A stretch of DNA of 64,000 bases from Bacillus cereus ATCC 14579 (GTDB taxonomy: Bacteria; Bacillota; Bacilli; Bacillales; Bacillaceae_G), in the NCBI RefSeq assembly GCF_000007825.1, contig NC_004722.1, positions 4,504,501 through 4,568,500 of the forward strand, read 5' to 3'. The notes under the pieces are model-generated. The model did not search any database. It saw nothing but the letters and a program-made list of their open reading frames with translations, and was not told where the DNA came from. Both the position numbers and the translations under genes were made by a program. Positions 17,780-26,799 of this stretch are shown one piece after another. Position 1 is the first letter of the stretch. Each line of letters starts with the position of its first letter.

Positions 17780-18040
17780 ATAAAAAACACTCATCCCGTA
17801 AAAAGGGACGAGTGTTGAATTCGTGGTTCCACCCTTGTTCCAATTAACATAATTGTTAATTGCTCAAGTTCAACATAACGGTGTTGTCCGTTAGCAATTA
17901 CTAGAAAAACCGTTCACTGCTAAAGTTTAGAGGTGGTAAGTAATAATCCCGTACTAGGAAGCTCACACCCTAAGGCTTCCCTCTCTGAAAATCGTAGAAA
18001 ACTACTCATGTCCTCATCATGACATTTCAATATATTTCAT
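17780..18040 (-). promoter_or_regulatory. T-box riboswitch, Thr specifier, upstream of thrS
   Basis: On the minus strand AGGGTGGAACCACGA (17821-17835) is the T-box sequence, with the competing terminator ACACTCATCCC...GGGACGAGTGT (17787-17815). The specifier context CTT-ACC-ACC places ACC (17935-17937), a Thr codon, in the same position as in the Phe and Asn leaders. Uncharged tRNA-Thr should turn thrS on. Confidence 0.93.
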
Positions 18041-18060
18041 TTATGTAGGTAATTATATGC

Positions 18061-18943
18061 TCAAAAACTTAGAAAATCAAGGGCGTTACCTTTATTTTTT
18101 AAATTTTTCACATTGCGCTCAAAATCATGTAATCCATGTAATTGGACCCGTTCTTGGAACACATTTCGCAAAGTAATAATCATATTATGGTCTTGTTCTT
18201 TCGTATATAAATAAATCTTTTTAGGCGAAATAGAAAGAAGCGGCGCAATTACTTTCGTATCAATATATACATCATTTTGCTTTAATAATTCCTCATCTAT
18301 ATATTGGACCAACTTCTCCTGTTTTAAACGTCTACCTTTATCATCATAAAAGATAAAGCTTTCATCAAAAATAAGATGCACGCAAGACAAACGTGATTTA
18401 CGGCTACTTACTTGTTGCCGAAGCGTCTCAATGAACATTTGGTATTCTTGCTCCATCTTATATTCATCAATTGCCACTTCCGCAAGTTTAGCCACCATTT
18501 CCCTATATGTACGAAGACGAAAACGGATATATGATGAAAACGAGAATGAGAGCGGATCACAAAGCCAATTATTTAAAGAAGACTTAATATATGACTCAAA
18601 TGCGTTACGCGTTAAATCCTGAGCTACACCTTTTCTTCTTCCCTTTAAAATCTCATGTGCCATGTGCAATATTTGATGACACTCTTCTTGTTCTTCATAA
18701 AAAAACTTTTCTTTTAAAATCGTATAAATCCACTCATTTTGTTTCACATTCACAATGAAATACACCATTACTGGCAATAAGATTTTTTCAATATAATTCG
18801 ATTCACGTACTGGTATGTGAATCACCACTTTTTGTGTCCTGTAAATACACACTCGTTTCCTTATATAACACTTCCGCTCTTTTCAGCAATTGTCTATATA
18901 CGTGCATAGCATCATTTTTTTCTTCGAAGCAAATTTCAATCAC
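18061..18943 (-). pseudogene. ytxC: Sporulation protein YtxC, frameshifted
   Basis: YtxC-family protein of sporulating Bacillus, normally near 290 residues, in the dnaI-ytxC-thrS order. Here the reading frame breaks. A GTG at 18943 behind AAAAGGGGGG starts a frame whose first residues (VIEICFEEKNDAMHVYRQLL) run to a TGA at 18803-18805. The rest of the protein (VVIHIPVRESNYIEKILLPVM onward to NALDFLSF) continues in another frame from about 18828. The switch occurs around an A5 run (minus strand; 18829-18833), where four As would restore one open frame of 293 codons. The total span of 883 bp fits a single extra base. Either a real one-base insertion or a sequencing error. An internal GTG at 18852 could yield a shorter protein. 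Confidence 0.78.
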
Positions 18944-19114
18944 TTTTGTCCCCCCTTTTATCCCCGCTCTAAAGGACTGTATCTATACGTTACAAATCCT
19001 ATAAGAGTCCGTCCCGCGTGAATTTCACTCTTAGTAGAATCACATTTCCTATCGTTAGAAAATCCACTCAATATGGCTTGCTAATTTTATATATATTAAG
19101 GGAGGGAGAAAAAA

Positions 19115-19177
19115 ATGATACAAGCTACTATGAATTTTTATTGTATACTTTACTTATCAATAAAAGGGGGTATCTGA
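19115..19177 (+). CDS. Possible 20-residue leader peptide
   Basis: An ATG at 19115 follows AAGGGAGGGAGAA and opens 20 codons ending in TGA at 19175-19177, directly before the next gene's ATG at 19178. The peptide has no features I recognise. It may be a chance reading frame; the downstream gene has its own AAAGGGGG signal inside it. Confidence 0.25.
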   Translation: MIQATMNFYCILYLSIKGGI

Positions 19178-19375
19178 ATGTTTGAATATAAATTCGTAAA
19201 AGTCGAATTACATTGGGGGTTCACTCGCTCAAAACCAGCTGAAGACTACCAAGAAATTATTCAAGAACATGCTAGAGATGGCTGGAGGTTCGTACAGATT
19301 GTTGCCCCTACGTTTGGCAGTTCTGGACAACCTGAATATTTCGACCTCATATTTGAAAAGAAAATATCACTATAA
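19178..19375 (+). CDS. DUF4177-domain protein
   Basis: The 65-residue protein matches the DUF4177 pattern: an N-terminal MFEYKFVKVEL strand, an EDYQEIIQEHARDGWRFVQIVAP core with the typical GW residues, then FDLIFEKK. Family members are small cytoplasmic proteins of unknown function. The ATG follows AAAAGGGGGTATC. It ends in a shared terminator with the convergent dnaI. Confidence 0.82.
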   Translation: MFEYKFVKVELHWGFTRSKPAEDYQEIIQEHARDGWRFVQIVAPTFGSSGQPEYFDLIFEKKISL

Positions 19376-19380
19376 TACAA

Positions 19381-19410
19381 AAGAGCAAGCTTCTCAGCTT
19401 GCTCTTTTAC
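19381..19410. terminator. Bidirectional terminator between DUF4177 gene and dnaI
   Basis: AAGAGCAAGC and GCTTGCTCTT (19381-19406) are perfect arms flanked by A and T runs. Confidence 0.88.
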
Positions 19411-20345
19411 TTATGACGACGGTTTTTCCCACCAATCGGAATTGGTTTCGCTAAATATTTAATTCGTTCCATAATACGTGCTGCCTTCATTTCTTCAGCC
19501 TCGCCACGCTGCGTATACGTTAAATGGTGTTCCAGTTGTTTAAAATCAAAATTAGACGTAAAGAACGTCGGTAAGTTTTCTAACATACGGAATTGTAAGA
19601 TTGCACCGAGTACATCGTCACGGACAAAGCTTGACATCGCTTCTGCCCCGATATCATCTAACATTAAAACTTGTACGCGTTTAACCGCATCAATCTTCTC
19701 ACCAATCGAATTATCTTGAATTGAACTTTTAATTTCACGTAAAAATTCCGGGAAGTATACGAGCATCGAACTTATTTTCTTTCGAGCAAGCTCGTTCGCT
19801 ATTGCTCCTAACAAATACGTTTTTCCTACACCAAATTTACCGTACAAATATAAACCTTGTGCTTTTTTACCTGGTTCATATGTACTTAAAAATTCATTCG
19901 CTGCACCAATCGCATCGATACGTGCATTTAAATCAGAAGGATCTAAGTTTTCCATAGTTGCCTGTAAAATATCCGTTGGCATATATACACTTTGAACAAG
20001 TTTTTCATATTTCTTTCTCTCGTCATGCGCTACTTTTCTAACGCAGCGATCGTATTGAATATCAATCATCTTCCCTTGAATAACAAGCTTTGGCTCGTAC
20101 CCTTGTAGCATATTTTTACATGAGCCTAAATCCGGACAATCCACGCAACCTACACTTTGTCCAATATATTCATATAACTTCACAAGACTGCGCTCAATCA
20201 TAGAAGTCGTTACTTCACCCTTATGTTCATCTATAAATTCTTTCACACGCGGATGCGCCATTACTTCTGCCTTTAATACTTCATATCTATTTTTAAAGTT
20301 TTCATTTTCCATTAATTTTGCAAATGAATTTTGAATATGCTCCAT
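19407..20345 (-). CDS. dnaI: Primosomal protein DnaI
   Basis: Helicase loader that delivers the DnaC helicase at oriC and at restart sites. The 312-residue protein has an N-terminal zinc-binding domain (CVDCPDLGSCKNM, near residue 66) and a C-terminal AAA+ domain with Walker A GKFGVGKTYL (about 168-177), Walker B VLMLDDIG and a sensor region TFFTSNFDF. It lies 33 bp after dnaB, with which it acts. Confidence 0.96.
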   Translation of the reverse strand: MEHIQNSFAKLMENENFKNRYEVLKAEVMAHPRVKEFIDEHKGEVTTSMIERSLVKLYEYIGQSVGCVDCPDLGSCKNMLQGYEPKLVIQGKMIDIQYDRCVRKVAHDERKKYEKLVQSVYMPTDILQATMENLDPSDLNARIDAIGAANEFLSTYEPGKKAQGLYLYGKFGVGKTYLLGAIANELARKKISSMLVYFPEFLREIKSSIQDNSIGEKIDAVKRVQVLMLDDIGAEAMSSFVRDDVLGAILQFRMLENLPTFFTSNFDFKQLEHHLTYTQRGEAEEMKAARIMERIKYLAKPIPIGGKNRRHK

Positions 20346-20378
20346 TTTCTCACCTCAAAGAGCGTTCATTCTCTTCTA

Positions 20379-21788
20379 TTAATCACGCTTATATTTTTTT
20401 AACACTTCTTCTAGTCGTTTTCGTTCATCTTCTAGCGTACTTGCATCTTTTTCTACACTTACATCTTTCTTCACTGTTTCTTTCTCTTGTTCTTTCGGCT
20501 CTTCTTCCTTAAGCCAATCTGGCACCATTTCTTTCCGCACCGTTTTCTTCGCCGTACGGCCTTTTTTCTTCGTCTCAGCCCACTCTTGATATTGACGGTT
20601 CTCTTCTTTCGCTAACGCCATCGCGTCCGCTACTGTACCGACCTTTTTACGTGCCCAATGCCCAGCAATCTTCTCGACATACGTTTTCGCAAGTTTCATA
20701 TCTGAGCGTAGCATAACGTAATAAATAAGTACATTCACAACTCCTGGTGTCAATTTTTGATTAATCATGACATCTTCAACGATTTGCAAGTCCGCTTTCG
20801 TTGCCTCTGCACCACCAGAAATCTCTTTCAATAGTTGTTTTGGTGAGATTTCCTCTAGCTGCTTTATTAGCATCTCCTCTTGCGATGAAGGCTCTTTCTC
20901 TTTCATCGTACGTGCAGCATGAGGCTGTACTCTTTCACTTAATACCGGTAATGCTTGACCATTTTCAAATTGATACCAATCGCGCGCTCCTTTTCTAAGC
21001 CTTTCCATATCAATTGTTTGCATCTCTGTCACTGCACCAAGAACGATATTTTGCATCGATAACACATCTACACCATACACGTAAGCAAGTGTTATAACGC
21101 AGTCTCTCACTTGATCTGTAATCGCCTTTTTAGGAACAAGAGCGGACAATCCATCTACAAATAAAGAGAAATCAAAGAAATCATTCCAAACTTTCGGAGC
21201 GTCTCCCTTCTCGTTACTTGGCATAGTTGTCGTTTTTGGAATACGAAGGTCTTCTTGCGCATGCTCAAGTTGTCCTGGATTAAACGAACCAAACACATCA
21301 TTGAAAGAACGCGTAACATTTTCATAAGAAGCAAAATCAAATTCTTCTTCTAAGAAATATTGCTTTACTTGATTATATTTTGTCCTGCTCAATCGATTGT
21401 ATAAAAAGATACTTAAAACAATATCATCAAAAAACTGCTTCGGAGATAAAGGTGGTTGCAACTCATATATGAACATTCGAATATCTTTTTCTTTCTTAAT
21501 ATATACCTTCAAAAGCCCAATTGCCTCTAACTTTACTCGTTCCTCATATACTTCAGGAAGTTGCATTTGCATAGTCACCATAAGGGAATGATGCGTATTC
21601 TCTTTTCCAAATACACGATCTTGCTCAAGCTCTCCCCATAGTGTCATGTATAAGCTAAAAGCTCTACTACCTATTAACGGCTGATACAACATCGTTAACA
21701 CTTTTCGGTCGTAATTGTGCAGTAGTCCTTTCGCACTTACTTTATAACGATCAATCGGCAATAGCTCCATCCATGACTGTTTTTCCAT
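20379..21788 (-). CDS. dnaB: Replication initiation and membrane attachment protein DnaB
   Basis: Helicase-loading protein of Firmicutes, 469 residues (not the helicase itself). It has the N-terminal winged-helix half (ELLPIDRYKVSAKG, YQPLIGSRAFSLYMTLWGEL near residues 36-55) and the DnaB/DnaD C-terminal homology region (about 310-400, EDVMINQKLTPGVVNVLIYYVM) with the GWARKK-like HWARKKV motif. A Glu/Lys-rich tail follows from about 415. Together with DnaD and DnaI it loads the replicative helicase. Operon order nrdR-dnaB-dnaI is the Bacillus pattern. Confidence 0.95.
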   Translation of the reverse strand: MEKQSWMELLPIDRYKVSAKGLLHNYDRKVLTMLYQPLIGSRAFSLYMTLWGELEQDRVFGKENTHHSLMVTMQMQLPEVYEERVKLEAIGLLKVYIKKEKDIRMFIYELQPPLSPKQFFDDIVLSIFLYNRLSRTKYNQVKQYFLEEEFDFASYENVTRSFNDVFGSFNPGQLEHAQEDLRIPKTTTMPSNEKGDAPKVWNDFFDFSLFVDGLSALVPKKAITDQVRDCVITLAYVYGVDVLSMQNIVLGAVTEMQTIDMERLRKGARDWYQFENGQALPVLSERVQPHAARTMKEKEPSSQEEMLIKQLEEISPKQLLKEISGGAEATKADLQIVEDVMINQKLTPGVVNVLIYYVMLRSDMKLAKTYVEKIAGHWARKKVGTVADAMALAKEENRQYQEWAETKKKGRTAKKTVRKEMVPDWLKEEEPKEQEKETVKKDVSVEKDASTLEDERKRLEEVLKKYKRD

Positions 21789-21940
21789 TCTTGCTTTTCC
21801 TTTCTCTCATCCAATCTATCCTCTACTTCATTCGTTCTATCTTCATTATATAAATTCTTAGTGAAAAAGAGCTATTAGCTTGCGCTTCTAGCTCTCTTAT
21901 CCTATTACTTACGGTATGTAAAGAGAATAAAATACAACTT

Positions 21941-22402
21941 CTACTCTCTTTCTTTTTGCAGTATATCTTTTAATTCTTCAATAAATACATTTAAATCTTT
22001 AAATTGACGATATACAGAAGCAAAACGTACGTAAGCAACATCATCAATATCGCGAAGTTCTTCCATAACAATTTCACCAATCATATCACTTTTCACTTCT
22101 GATATACCTAAATTACGCAGTTCACGTTCCACGCTTTGTGTTACTTCTTCTAATTGTCTTAAAGATACTGGTCTTTTTTCACACGCTTTAATTAAACCGC
22201 GTAAAATCTTTTCTTTATTAAACTCTTCTCGTGTGCCTTCTTTTTTTACAACGATAAGAGGTGACTCTTCTACCCTTTCAAAGGTCGTAAAGCGACTTAA
22301 GCAGCTTTCACACTCTCTCCTTCTTCGAATAGAGCGCCCCTCGTCTACCGGACGCGAATCTAACACTCTTGTACCATTATGAGAACAGGATGGACAACGC
22401 AA
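21941..22402 (-). CDS. nrdR: Transcriptional repressor NrdR
   Basis: Zinc-ribbon and ATP-cone repressor of ribonucleotide reductase genes. The 153 residues include the zinc ribbon (CPSC near residue 3 and CESCLSRF near residue 31) and the ATP-cone (LIVVKKEGTREEFNKEKILRGL onward). The start is TTG 22402, eight bases after GGAG; the ATG at 22411 is too close to the ribosome binding site. It likely senses ATP/dATP and binds NrdR boxes elsewhere in the genome. Confidence 0.95.
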   Translation of the reverse strand: MRCPSCSHNGTRVLDSRPVDEGRSIRRRRECESCLSRFTTFERVEESPLIVVKKEGTREEFNKEKILRGLIKACEKRPVSLRQLEEVTQSVERELRNLGISEVKSDMIGEIVMEELRDIDDVAYVRFASVYRQFKDLNVFIEELKDILQKERE

Positions 22403-22631
22403 TTCATTCACTCCTTTACACTATACTCTTTATTTTTCTCTACTCACTTCACCTAAAATATATATACAATATTATATAACTCATTCTAACTCTCTTACCA
22501 CTTTAAGTTCCAGCGCATCACTTTATCATCTCATCCTTAAAAATAAGAAGGTATATAGGGCACTACCTCATTTGCAAGAGTCCAATTTATTCAACTAACG
22601 AGTACGTTATATTTTCCCTTTTTTATAAACT

Positions 22632-22662
22632 AAAAAAGAGGTGCATTATACACCTCTTTACA
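22632..22662 (-). terminator. Terminator after speD
   Basis: AAAGAGGTG (22635-22643) and CACCTCTTT (22651-22659) form a hairpin, with a T run on the minus strand. Confidence 0.9.
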
Positions 22663-22685
22663 TTTTAAATCAATTATGTTCTTTT

Positions 22686-23078
22686 TTAAAGAGCTTTTGT
22701 TTCTCTCTGCTTAATTTCGAAGCTACCAGTGCCTCGAGGAAGCTCGATGCTCTCACGCGTTTTCGCGTTTAAACCTTCTGCAATATATTCTGCAGCAACA
22801 TTTGGATCAATACGATCCCCACAAGTATAAACATCAATACTTGCGTAACCGTGCTCCGGAAAGCTATGAATTGTTAAATGTGATTCTGAGATAATTACTA
22901 CTCCACTTACACCTTGTGGTGCAAATTTATGGAAAGCAACCTCACGCACTTCAGCACCAGCTCTTAGTGCTGCATCCACAAATAATTGTTCAATATACGG
23001 CATGTCATTAAGCTTGTCGAAATCGCAATCCCAAAGTTCAGCGATCACGTGACGACCCATCGTATCCATAGTATCCAT
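22686..23078 (-). CDS. speD: S-adenosylmethionine decarboxylase proenzyme
   Basis: Pyruvoyl enzyme of spermidine synthesis that decarboxylates SAM to give the aminopropyl donor. The 130-residue protein contains the autocleavage site in [11 protein letters not shown] (the Ser after Glu becomes the pyruvoyl group, about residue 70) and the [12 protein letters not shown] strand. The start is the first ATG at 23078, nine bases after GGGGG; a second and a third ATG follow within the repeated MDTMDTM. Its leader is treated separately. Confidence 0.96.
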
Positions 23079-23085
23079 TCTACAG

Positions 23086-23228
23086 TTCCCCCTTGTAAAT
23101 TTATTCTAACTGTTCGAATTGAAAACTAATTTGCAATTTGGCTTGCTCCACTACCACGGGGGAAAGTTAGTCCAGAGAGGTCCTAACCCTTTAAGTAGTG
23201 ACTACGTACCTCAGCTCTTAAGTTTACG
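23086..23228 (-). promoter_or_regulatory. Long leader of speD with a segment complementary to its ribosome binding site
   Basis: The leader runs from about 23228 to the start codon. On the minus strand it holds a hairpin GTTAGGACC...GGACTAAC, then TTTCCCCC (23158-23165), of which TTCCCCC can pair with the speD ribosome binding site GGGGGAA (23086-23092), seven matching bases. The same stretch also has GTAGT/ACTAC arms. No known riboswitch consensus was recognised. Confidence 0.45.
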
Positions 23229-23234
23229 AGTGTT

Positions 23235-23263
23235 AGTATACTTTGTTTATTTTCATTTTGCAA
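23235..23263 (-). promoter_or_regulatory. Probable promoter of speD
   Basis: On the minus strand TTGCAA (23258-23263) is followed after 17 bp by TATACT (23235-23240). The start point would be near 23228, giving a leader of about 150 nt. Confidence 0.7.
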
Positions 23264-23413
23264 CAACAGTTTTTTCGATTTTCTGTCATATTTTCCTCTT
23301 TACTTTTCCCTAAAAAAAATAAACGATTCACAAATGCAGTAATCACAACGTTTCGTGGTATGTCCACTTTTTAAAATATACTTATATAATTTTTTTCCTT
23401 TTCAGAAAAAATT

Positions 23414-23446
23414 AAAAAAAGAGGGCAAATATCGCCTTGCCCTCTC
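23414..23446 (-). terminator. Terminator after gapB
   Basis: GAGGGCAA (23421-23428) and TTGCCCTC (23437-23444) form a hairpin with a T run on the minus strand. Confidence 0.85.
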
Positions 23447-23459
23447 CTCCCTTATTCAC

Positions 23460-24488
23460 TTAAATGTGTTGCACATTTTCTTGTTTCGCTAACTCTTCAA
23501 CAACTAACGTTACAAGATCTACAACACGACGAGAGTAACCCCACTCGTTATCATACCAAGCAAGTACTTTCACTTTACGATCACCCATTACCATTGTAGA
23601 TAAACCATCGATAATAGCTGAGTGTGTATTTGTATTAAAGTCGATAGATACTAAAGGCTCTTCGCTGAATTCTACAATACCTTTTAACGCACCGTTTGCA
23701 ACAGTTTTGAATGCATCGTTAATAGCTTCAACTGTCACATCGCGTTTTACATCTACTACTAAATCAACAAGAGACACGTTTGGTGTTGGTACACGAAGTG
23801 CCATACCATGAAGTTTTCCGTTTAAATGTGGAAGAACTTTTGCTAGCGCTTTCACAGCACCTGTCGTTGTCGGAATGATTGATTGTCCGCAAGCACGTGC
23901 TCTTCTTAAATCTTTATGTGGGTTATCAATATTTTTTTGGTCATTTGTATAAGCGTGAACTGTCGTCATTAAACCGTTTTCAATTCCAAACTGCTCATCT
24001 AACACCTTCACAACAGGCGCTAAACAATTTGTTGTACAAGATGCATTTGAAATAACAGTATGTTTTGTAATATCTAATTGGTCTTCGTTCACACCAACTA
24101 CAATTGTTACATCTTCATTTTTACCAGGCGCTGTTAAAATAACTTTTTTCGCTCCAGCTTCAACGTGAAGAATTGCTTTTTCTTTCGAATTAAATTTACC
24201 AGTTGCTTCAATTACAACTTCAACACCTAAATCTGTCCAAGGCAATTCCTTTGGATCGCGGTTGTTTAAAAGGCGAATCATTTTTCCATCAACTAATAAG
24301 TGATCTTCAAATGCTTCTACTGTTCCGTCAAACTTGCCATGAACTGTATCATATTTAATTAAGTGTGCTAACGTTTCAGATGGATAGCTTGCATTGATTG
24401 CTACAATTTCGAATGCGCTTTCTTTTATTGCTTGACGAAATACCATTCTCCCAATACGTCCAAATCCATTAATTGCCACACGAGTCAT
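23460..24488 (-). CDS. gapB: Glyceraldehyde-3-phosphate dehydrogenase, gluconeogenic type
   Basis: Catalyses 1,3-bisphosphoglycerate and glyceraldehyde-3-phosphate interconversion. The 342-residue protein has the Rossmann motif INGFGRIGRMVFR at the N terminus and the catalytic Cys in SNASCTTNCLAPV (about residue 152). The position beside speD and coaE, and the sequence, match GapB, the NADP-preferring gluconeogenic enzyme, rather than glycolytic GapA. In B. subtilis GapB is repressed by CcpN on glucose. Confidence 0.93.
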   Translation of the reverse strand: MTRVAINGFGRIGRMVFRQAIKESAFEIVAINASYPSETLAHLIKYDTVHGKFDGTVEAFEDHLLVDGKMIRLLNNRDPKELPWTDLGVEVVIEATGKFNSKEKAILHVEAGAKKVILTAPGKNEDVTIVVGVNEDQLDITKHTVISNASCTTNCLAPVVKVLDEQFGIENGLMTTVHAYTNDQKNIDNPHKDLRRARACGQSIIPTTTGAVKALAKVLPHLNGKLHGMALRVPTPNVSLVDLVVDVKRDVTVEAINDAFKTVANGALKGIVEFSEEPLVSIDFNTNTHSAIIDGLSTMVMGDRKVKVLAWYDNEWGYSRRVVDLVTLVVEELAKQENVQHI

Positions 24489-24597
24489 AATATGTTATCC
24501 CCCTTGAATGCGTTATACTATTTATCTCCAATCCCAATAATAGTATAACACAAAAAGGGGATATGTCACTAAGCATTTTCATTAATTTCACAATTTT

Positions 24598-25200
24598 TTA
24601 GTCAATAATGTTCCACTTTTTTAAAATTACCTGCAATTGTGTTTTCGTTCCCATAATTGTGCCATCATTATTTATCACTTCATCTGCATTTTTCACTTTT
24701 TCTTCTAACGGCATTTGAGATTGAATACGAGCTGTTGCTTCTTCTTCTAAAAAGTTATTTCGTTTCATTAAACGTTCTAATTGCGTATGCGGCTTAACCG
24801 CTACAACTAAAATGCGGTCAACGAGACTTGTTAATTTGCTTTCAAATAAGAGAGGAATATCTAACACAACCGCTTGCATACCTTCTTTTATGTACATTTC
24901 CTTTTGCCTATTCATTTCCTCACGCACTGCAGGATGAACAATTTTATTTAACTGCAATCGTTTTTCTTCATTATAGAAAACGACACTTCCTAGTTTTGGA
25001 CGATCTAGTTCTCCATCCTCTTGTAACACTTCCGTTCCAAATACTTCTACTATTTTGTTATATGCTGGTTTTCCTCGCTCTACAACTTCTCTTGCGATAA
25101 TATCTGCATCAATAACTGGTATGCTCAGTTCACGAAACATTTGAGACACTGTACTTTTTCCGCTTGCAATGCCTCCCGTTAATCCAATTACTACTGTCAT
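24598..25200 (-). CDS. coaE: Dephospho-CoA kinase
   Basis: Last step of coenzyme A synthesis: phosphorylates dephospho-CoA. The 200-residue P-loop kinase has GLTGGIASGKSTVSQMF (Walker A, residues 6-22), IDADIIAREVV and VLDIPLLFES. Start ATG 25200 follows GGAGGATTATT. It sits between ytaF and gapB, a Bacillus arrangement. Confidence 0.95.
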   Translation of the reverse strand: MTVVIGLTGGIASGKSTVSQMFRELSIPVIDADIIAREVVERGKPAYNKIVEVFGTEVLQEDGELDRPKLGSVVFYNEEKRLQLNKIVHPAVREEMNRQKEMYIKEGMQAVVLDIPLLFESKLTSLVDRILVVAVKPHTQLERLMKRNNFLEEEATARIQSQMPLEEKVKNADEVINNDGTIMGTKTQLQVILKKWNIID

Positions 25201-25251
25201 AATAATCCTCCTCATAATAAAAGGCGCGAAACTAATGTTCCACGCCCATAC

Positions 25252-25884
25252 TTACATTTTCCAAATTCCAATAATGATGAGTAATACTCCAGGCAGGAAT
25301 GTAAATTTTTGTAACCACTTCATATTTGATAAAACCGTTCCAAGTTTCATTCCAATAAATAAAAACAAAGAACTCATAACTGCAACTAATATCGCCATCA
25401 TAGCGGGTGCATACCCTAATAAAGATGCACCAATTCCGGCACCAAATGAATCTACAGAAAGAGCTATACCAAGAAGTAATGCTTCTCCTGCAGAAATGGT
25501 GCCTGATTTATCAAAATCTGCAACAGTCGGTTTCCGTAAAATTTGAATCACTAGGCCTAGCGAGGCAATCTCTAATTTCCAGACCTTCTCCTCTTGCTTC
25601 GGTTCTTCTTTTCTCTCACTTCGAAAAAATTGATATAATACCCAAATCCCTATTCCAATAAGAACAAGCCCACCGATACGCGTTGCGATAACAGGTGAAA
25701 ATACTTTCGCGATCATATGTCCAATTCCCATTGAAACAAGCATAACAGCCGCTGAACACATTCCGATAATTATAATTGATCTTAGTGGAATTCTTACGCT
25801 TCTTAAACCATATGTTAGCCCTACACTACAGCTATCTAAGCTTAATGTAAAAGCTAATAAAATAAGAGATAAATAAAGGTACAT
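25252..25884 (-). CDS. ytaF: Sporulation membrane protein YtaF
   Basis: Six-helix membrane protein of the MntP/DUF204 superfamily, 210 residues. Two internal half-repeats can be seen: FTLSLDSCSVGLTYGLR (about 12-28) and GIALSVDSFGAGIGASLLG (about 136-154), with a conserved Asp in each. YtaF is linked to sporulation in Bacillus, but no transport substrate is established from this sequence. It is in the polA-mutM-ytaF-coaE block. Confidence 0.9.
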   Translation of the reverse strand: MYLYLSLILLAFTLSLDSCSVGLTYGLRSVRIPLRSIIIIGMCSAAVMLVSMGIGHMIAKVFSPVIATRIGGLVLIGIGIWVLYQFFRSERKEEPKQEEKVWKLEIASLGLVIQILRKPTVADFDKSGTISAGEALLLGIALSVDSFGAGIGASLLGYAPAMMAILVAVMSSLFLFIGMKLGTVLSNMKWLQKFTFLPGVLLIIIGIWKM

Positions 25885-25956
25885 CGGTAAGCTCCTCCCT
25901 TATACATAGCTCTGCTGTATGTATATGACAAATGCCTATCCGATGTTATCTCTTTT

Positions 25957-26787
25957 CTATATTCTAGGCTGACAAATTGGGCAGTAATGCGTTCCTCGCC
26001 CGCCAACAACTGTTTTTTCTAATATCGTGCCACAAGTTACGCACGGCTCTCCTTTTTTCCCATATACATTTAGGAGTTCTTGGAACGAACCAATTTGCCC
26101 TTGTGAGTTGATATACGTCCGAATTGTACTTCCGCCACGCTTTACTGCTTCGCCTAGCGTTGTAACGGTAGCCTCATAAATTCGCTCAATTTCTTCTACT
26201 GTTAAAGACGAAGCTTCTCGTTCTGGATGGATTTGAGAACGGAATAAAACTTCATCTACATATATATTTCCAAGCCCTACTAAAAGACGCTGGTCCAGTA
26301 GCACAACTTTTATTTTACGATTTGTCTTTTGTAATCTTTCTTGTAAATACTGCGGTGTCATTTCAGCATCAAATGGCTCCGGACCTAAGTCAGCAAGAGG
26401 CATTTGGTTCATTTCTTCACCTTTCTTAAAGAGATGCATCGTACCAAACTTTCTCACATCTTTATAATGTAATTCCGTTCCATCTGTAAATAAGAAACGG
26501 ACGTGCGTATGTTTATCAATCGGCTCATCCTCTTGATGTAATAAAAACTTACCTTCCATACGCAAATGTGAAACAATGACATAATTCGTTACATATAAAA
26601 GCAAAAACTTTCCTCTTCGCTTTATATTTTCAATCTTCTCGCCTTTTAGCATTTCTTTAAAGATTTCTGCATCATCCGGTCGTTTCACTATTTTTGGATA
26701 AGTAACAATAACATCTTCAATCGTTTTTCCTGTTACAAGATTTTCAAGTGTCCGTCTGACGTTTTCAACCTCTGGTAATTCAGGCAT
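25957..26787 (-). CDS. mutM: Formamidopyrimidine-DNA glycosylase
   Basis: Base excision repair enzyme removing 8-oxoguanine. The 276-residue protein starts MPELPEVE (the Pro next to Met is the nucleophile), has KFLLLYVTNYVIVSHLRMEGKF, the helix-two-turns-helix region and a C-terminal zinc finger (CVTC...CPIC, about residues 248-272). It starts 12 bp after polA. Confidence 0.96.
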   Translation of the reverse strand: MPELPEVENVRRTLENLVTGKTIEDVIVTYPKIVKRPDDAEIFKEMLKGEKIENIKRRGKFLLLYVTNYVIVSHLRMEGKFLLHQEDEPIDKHTHVRFLFTDGTELHYKDVRKFGTMHLFKKGEEMNQMPLADLGPEPFDAEMTPQYLQERLQKTNRKIKVVLLDQRLLVGLGNIYVDEVLFRSQIHPEREASSLTVEEIERIYEATVTTLGEAVKRGGSTIRTYINSQGQIGSFQELLNVYGKKGEPCVTCGTILEKTVVGGRGTHYCPICQPRI

Positions 26788-26799
26788 TTCATCACTTCC

